Shown: one piece after another, positions 17,639-22,241 of the stretch | Numbering within the stretch: position 1 is the first letter of the stretch | Layout of the letters: every line of letters begins with the position of its first letter | NCBI GenBank assembly: GCA_001598975.1 | Contig: BBXU01002096.1 | Span: 1 to 22,241 of the forward strand | Direction: 5' to 3' | DNA from: Parachlorella kessleri | Taxonomy: Eukaryota; Chlorophyta; Trebouxiophyceae; Chlorellales; Chlorellaceae | DNA length: 22,241 bases | Translations under genes and position numbers: made by a program | Notes under the pieces: model-generated | The model's database searches: none | What the model saw: only the letters and a program-made list of their open reading frames with translations | What the model was told of the DNA's origin: nothing

Positions 17639-19886
17639 TCACAGGGGCGTGGTCCGCGTCCGCCTGAGCAGCTGCCCTTCCAGGTGGCCCGCATGGGGGT
17701 CTGGTGGGGCGGCTGCTGCCAGCACCACCTGCACCCGCAGGTCCTTGTTCTGCTCCCGCAGCTGGGCCACCTGCAAGGCAAGGCAGCACGATACTTCACG
17801 ATACTATACATACTGGCCATGCAGCCGTCAAGGTACCACAGCTGCTTACACCCAGTTGCCCATCCAAGCCGGTCACTCCAGGGCAAGGGCGCCTGCCCTG
17901 CCTAGCAAGCAGGGTGCAAGCCACGGCTGCCGCAGCAGGTGCCACAGCAGCCTCCAAGCAGCGTATGAGGCCGTGCTGGCGACGCAGTCCAGAACGCACC
18001 TGCTGCTCCAGTGCCGCTGTGTACTCTTGCCGGCGAGCCCGGGACCTAGCAGCACTCTCGCGGTTCTTGATCTGCAGCCAGACAAACTAATGTTTTTATC
18101 AGATTGCCAATGGGGAGGACACTACCTTTCCTGGTTAAAAATCATAATTCCCAACTGCCTGCCGCGTGATGCCAGAGGGCTGAAACTGCGCAGGTTGCTG
18201 CAGGAAAATTCGAAGCAACAACCCATTGCCTGAAACATTTTTAACAGTAAGACAACCCTGCAGCAGGCCTAGGCGGAGGTCGGCAGGTCGACTACTGCAC
18301 AGCAGCTGCGCACCATGCGTCGCTGCGCCCGCTCCTCAGACCCGGCATCCGCGCTGTCTGGGTTGTCGCCAAGGCTGCCGCCCTCGCCGCCCACCCGCCC
18401 GCTGTCATCTCGGTCCATCAACGGCAGCCCAGCCAGCCCAGCAGGCCCAGACACAAGCCCAAGTTGCGCTAATGCCGATGATGCTAGCGGCAGCGATGGC
18501 AGGCCTCCAGTCCGCCCGGCAGCGGCCGCGCTACCCATTCCGCCGCCTCTCCCCGAAACGGCCGAGGCGGCGGCAGCGGCGGCCGCCGCAGCCTGAGCAG
18601 CCGCCTGTGCGGCCGCTCGCTCAGCCGCCGCTGCTGCTGCCTCCTTCCGCTTGCGCTGCATCAGATGCAAACTTGCTGTTAGTCTGTAGCACGCAATAAC
18701 CGCTCGGATTGTGCTGACCAGAGCTGCCAAACCTACAGTCTTGCATGTTATATGTTATCAAAACCACTTCAGCCAGCCTGTAATGCATACTCAGTACTGA
18801 CTCTTCTTCATGCGACCCAACCCACGTGTAGCTGCTCACGCTCCGCAGCTATTGACACTAAGGGCTTCAACTCACACACCTGCCGGGCTGCACGTGCTGC
18901 TGCTGCCACATCCTTGGCCAAAACCGCCGGAGCAGCATGGCCTGTAGCTGCTGGGGTGCCTGCTTGCTGCAATGAATGGCTGCCAGGGTACCCAAAACCG
19001 CCATCTAGCCTTCCATGCATGCCGCCGGGTGCAGCAAGGCTCACAGCAGGTAGCGTCTGTGCCTGCCCCTGCGTGGAAAAGTGTTGCTGCGTCTGCTGCT
19101 GCTGTGGCTGGTATTGCATATACTGCAGCCCTGCCATAGGGGCGTTAGCCGCTGGGGCTGCTGCTGAGGACGGCATAGGAAGGGCGCCTTGCCGCCCTGA
19201 GCTCACTATTGTCTGGCGCGGCCCGGCCGCAGCCACTAGTTGCACAGTTTGATGCAGCTGCTGCTGTTGCTGCTGCTGCAGCTGTGTTTGGAGGATGCCT
19301 GGGTGTGCCTGAGCCAGCTCGTGCTGCTGAGGTTGCTGCCTGGCTGCCACCTCAAAGACTGAGCTGTTGGGCGGCCCTGCCAGCGGGAGCGGCTGATAGG
19401 GAGGCGCCTCAAACTGCTGCAGCATCTGACATATCTGCACAGCCTCCGCGGCTTCTCTGGAGTCTGGCTGGGCTAGGTGGCTGCAAGCACACAGCACACA
19501 CCTCGTCTCGTGCCAGCTGCTCCTGTAGCTGCTCTAACGTGTATGAAGAACGACCAGGCCTTGAGCAAACAGGAAATCCTCCCGCCTTGATCACATACCT
19601 TGGCTGCTCACCAGCAAGTGATGCGGCCTGCAACTGCTCAGCAGTTTGCAGAAAAGGATCCCCCTGCAGTCAGTGGTGGGCAGCACGAAGTGAGCACCCT
19701 TGCAATGACGCCCCGAACAAGGGGGCCTGTTGGACAGGCAGCTGTCATGTAGGCATGCTTAAAGGAGTTTACCATAAACGGCTCCACGGTCGTCCTTCGA
19801 GGAGGAACACTGCCTGACAAGTCAGGACTGTTGAGGACACCTGAAGGCGTCTGGTACTTCGCCCCGCGTAAAAGCTGGCACAACAT
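17639..19886 (-). CDS. bZIP transcription factor, plant-like basic region
   Basis: Exons are 19886-19773, 19663-19502, about 19467-18880, 18655-18314, 18071-18000 and 17770-17639, giving about 469 codons ending at TGA. The bZIP domain is split by two phase-0 introns. AQRRM is followed by IKNRESAARSRARRQEYTAA, which carries the invariant N-x7-R and closely matches the plant ABI5/ABF-type basic region. The zipper leucines are at about 423, 430 and 437; the zipper then runs out, so it is short. The product would bind ACGT-core DNA in the nucleus, probably as a dimer. Upstream lies SSYTLEQLQEQL, reminiscent of the N-terminal conserved S-x-Y-(S/T)-L motif of that plant group. A long Q-rich stretch and a poly-alanine stretch follow, typical of activation regions. 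The frame change between the exons ending at 19502 and starting near 19467 is unresolved: the nearest splice gives only a 34-nt intron, while an acceptor at 19435 gives 67 nt. The ATG at 19886 has a poor context. Confidence 0.8.
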
Positions 19887-20184
19887 AAATACTACGGTTG
19901 CCCGCAGCTCACGAACACTTCTACCTTTCCTTGGAAGGTGAGACGCGCGAGACGAGCTCGCAGATTTCACCGCGTTGCGATCCTCAGTATTAACTCGCGT
20001 GGCTTTGCGTCTAGCAGGGGTTTTTGCCACCTGCCCTGTCCAACCGCACCCAACAACCGTCCTGCTTCCGCTGGGTACTGAGCGTCGAAAATTCCTCTCC
20101 ACCCCAGTCCCAGTTACAAGCTAGCAGCTATGTAACAAACAAGTGTTACAAGCTCGGGAGGCAGGACCAGGCACCCAATGCCCC
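19887..20184. other. Intergenic region: bZIP promoter and STRAP 3' UTR
   Basis: This 298-bp interval lies between two genes on the minus strand. The bZIP frame stays open upstream of 19886 to about 20102 without another ATG, so an extra upstream exon cannot be excluded. Confidence 0.5.
20146..20150 (-). terminator. TGTAA polyadenylation signal candidate for the STRAP gene
   Basis: TGTAA on the minus strand lies 34 nt beyond the STRAP stop codon. A second TGTAA follows at 20118-20114. Confidence 0.5.
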
Positions 20185-22241
20185 TCAAGCTTCCACAGCT
20201 GGTGTAGCTGTCCCGTTGGCCTGTTGCATAGCTTGTTGGGCTGCCTGTTGGAAGTCAGTCGACCATATGCGTATCGTGCCGTCCTCACTGCCGGAAGCAT
20301 AAGTAGCGCCGCCGGGTGCAAAGCGCACGCAGTGCACGGGGCCGTGGTGCCCTGCACCCCACAAGGTCCAGGTTTTTAGGAAGTCTACAAGCTGGGAAGC
20401 AACTCCCCAAGCCAAACCAGTGGCGCGAAAACTTGTTGCGCGCCCGAGTCACCAGAGGTACCAAAGGGCTATGATACAGGCAACTGCAGCCGTCAAAGTT
20501 GCACCGCGTACATACCCTCCCGATCCCACCCACACCTTCACACCCCGGCGTCCTCCTCCTTGCGCCACTCACCCTTGCTGCAGTCGACCTGCTCGCCAGT
20601 CTCAAAATCGTAGAGATGCACCCACATATCTGCGCCGCCAGCCACCAGCTTGCCCCGCTCCGGGCAGTAGCTGGCTGACTCAACAGGGTAGGGCATGGGC
20701 AGCGACTTTACCAGGTCAAAGCTGCTTGCTGACCGCACACACACCTGCAGCGCCAATATTAGAACGTGATTGCAACCCCAGAAAGTGATGCGCAGAGGGC
20801 AGCCAGCCTGCACTCTGCTGCAGGGAATTCCTGGCCACCCAGGCCCGCAGTTGCTGAGAGGCACATCCCGGGTATAGCGCCAGTGTGTTACCGGCTGCTG
20901 GGTCCCGAGCAGGCCGCCCTGTGGTGCGTGGGTCCACCTCATGAAAAGGAATAACAGGGCACGCAGTAGAAGGCAAGCCCATTGGTCCAGGACCACCACT
21001 CTCAGTAACAGCCATGGCTGCTTATTCACGGCACGACTGACTTCGCCCATGTGCCATGGCACACATCAAATTTGTCCGCAACATGCAAGCTTGGCAGCAT
21101 AGCATGCAAACGCACCTCCGTGCCATCAGCGGTGACAAGGTACTTGCCACAAGGGGTGACATCCACAGATGTGACTGCCCCACTGCTCTCTACTGTGCGC
21201 ACCACTTGCTGCGTCCGCAGGTCAAAGACGCTGCAGGCAGGCAGGGAGCCGCCCATGCCAGCAATCAGAATAGGAAAACATTTTCCAGAAGCCAGGCGCG
21301 CAACAAGGGTTGCTTGCCCACCCATCACTCTACCAGGCCATCCAGCTGGTGCTTGCAAACCCAGCAAACCCAACGACAGGGGCCAGCAGGCACTTCATAT
21401 ACTCACTAAGCAGCCAGCCCTAGGGCAGCAAGCACTTCACGCAGCCAGCAGCCCCAAGGCAGCAGGCCGCTTCTCTAGGAGCGGTCCGAAACTCGCTGCC
21501 CCAGGACAACCTGATATTGAGTCTGGGCATCCCGGGACATCTGCTGGGCAGGCGCCATGCCCAGTATAAGCCCAGGTCGCAACCGCCTTGCCCAACTCAC
21601 TCTACGTTGGGGTTATCCACATAGGCTGCCAGTAGAAGCGCGTTGCCGGACAGGAAGAGGAGGCTGCGCAGGGAGTCGACAGCTGGGCCCACAGTGGTGG
21701 GCTCGGCATCAGGCCGCTCCAGGTCATACAGCCGCACAAGCTTCTCCAGGCCTGCTCACCGAGGGACGTAGCCAACCAGGTCACTACTCTCTCACTTACT
21801 ATGTTCTCGCCAAGCTGGGGCCCTCTCAGTTCAGAAGTTAGGCGTCCAGGTGCCAGCTAGGCAGGCTACGGTGTTTTGGGTCACTCCCAACAAGTCCCAT
21901 AATTTCTGCAAGCCCGCAAGCAGGCACGCAAGCACGCAGGCGGGCAAGCAGACAAACAAGCAGGCAGCAAATGCCACTCCCCTCTTCTTTCCTAGACCGC
22001 GGCCGCGCCCTACCTCCCGTGGCCAGCTGCGCGGTGCTGCTGCCGTGTGAAAAGGCCACGCTTCGCACGACATGCTTGTGGTCGAACTTGTGCAGCTCGT
22101 CACCGGTCACCGCGTTCCACACCCGCGCGCTGAAGTCCGCTGAGGCCGTGGCTGCCAGCAGGGCGGGGTCGTTGAGCACACATGACCACACTGCGCCCTG
22201 CAGACCGCGGCGGCGGCAGTTGGTGTTGGCCGCAAGGCACC
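20185..22241 (-). CDS. STRAP: STRAP/unrip-family WD40-repeat protein, N-terminus beyond the window
   Basis: Exons 22197-22014, 21751-21601, 21230-21116, 20744-20573 and 20351-20185 join in phase to the TGA at 20187-20185. They give five to six WD40 blades in the order found in STRAP. First comes [11 protein letters not shown] with [20 protein letters not shown], then [37 protein letters not shown] and [18 protein letters not shown]. Then [20 protein letters not shown] leads into the best-conserved block, [12 protein letters not shown] and [17 protein letters not shown] is a WD40 scaffold linked to the SMN complex and cap-independent translation in animals; plant homologues are known. The Q/A-rich tail after the last blade is short. 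The frame is also open upstream of 22197 to the window edge, so it is unclear whether an intron ends there or the exon continues. The first blade lies off the window. Confidence 0.88.

Noticed and set aside
17649..18233. Plus-strand 194-codon frame over the bZIP 3' exons
   Set aside because: The minus strand encodes an unmistakable bZIP basic region here. The plus frame has no domain.
18315..18596. Plus-strand alanine/proline-rich frame
   Set aside because: Antisense of the alanine-rich bZIP exon.
20538..21062. Minus-strand 174-codon frame as a single exon of the WD40 gene
   Set aside because: Only 20744-20573 matches the STRAP family. The upstream part lacks WD40 character and is intron.
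1..22241. CRISPR arrays, tRNA or rRNA genes, bacterial operons
   Set aside because: I saw no regularly spaced repeats, no tRNA-like GTTCRANYC arms with matching stems, and no rRNA signatures. The intron-rich layout is eukaryotic.

Overview
The window looks like nuclear DNA of a green alga, most likely a chlorophyte that builds centrioles or flagella. It is moderately GC-rich. The genes are broken by many short introns (mostly 80-270 nt) that usually end in CTGCAG or TGCAG. The coding sequences have alanine- and glutamine-rich tracts. TGTAA, the usual green-algal polyadenylation signal, follows several stop codons. The gene set also fits: a plastid-type mTERF protein, a plant-type bZIP factor and a centrosomal CEP70 homologue. 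I cannot name the species. All gene models below were spliced by eye using GT/GC-AG sites, reading-frame continuity and family similarity; no transcript data were used.

Layout, left to right. (1) 1-1013, minus: the 5' part of an mTERF-family gene with a likely chloroplast transit peptide, running off the left edge. (2) 1014-2173: no gene, but a palindrome-bearing, MITE-like repeat at 1957-2109. (3) 2174-5263: a transposon-like unit with inverted repeats of 94 and 84 bp, containing a six-exon plus-strand gene with a Mutator-type zinc-finger pattern and no recognisable catalytic C-terminus. (4) 5264-6328: no gene. (5) 6329-8149, minus: a six-exon gene of unknown function. (6) 8150-8357: a 208-bp bidirectional promoter. 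(7) 8358-13368, plus: a 15-exon CEP70 homologue of 949 codons. (8) 13732-16816, minus: a coiled-coil plus bromodomain gene, convergent with CEP70, with an apparent one-base frame break inside the bromodomain. (9) 17639-19886, minus: a bZIP transcription factor. (10) 20185-22241, minus: a WD40 protein of the STRAP/unrip family, running off the right edge.

The genes do not form a pathway. They are ordinary separate eukaryotic loci: an organelle gene-expression factor, a centrosome protein, a chromatin reader, a DNA-binding factor and an mRNP/SMN-associated WD40 protein. The main points for follow-up are the inverted-repeat element with its intron-rich gene, a 22-bp block shared exactly between the element and the bidirectional promoter 5.5 kb away, the use of GC-AG introns in CEP70, and the bromodomain frame break.
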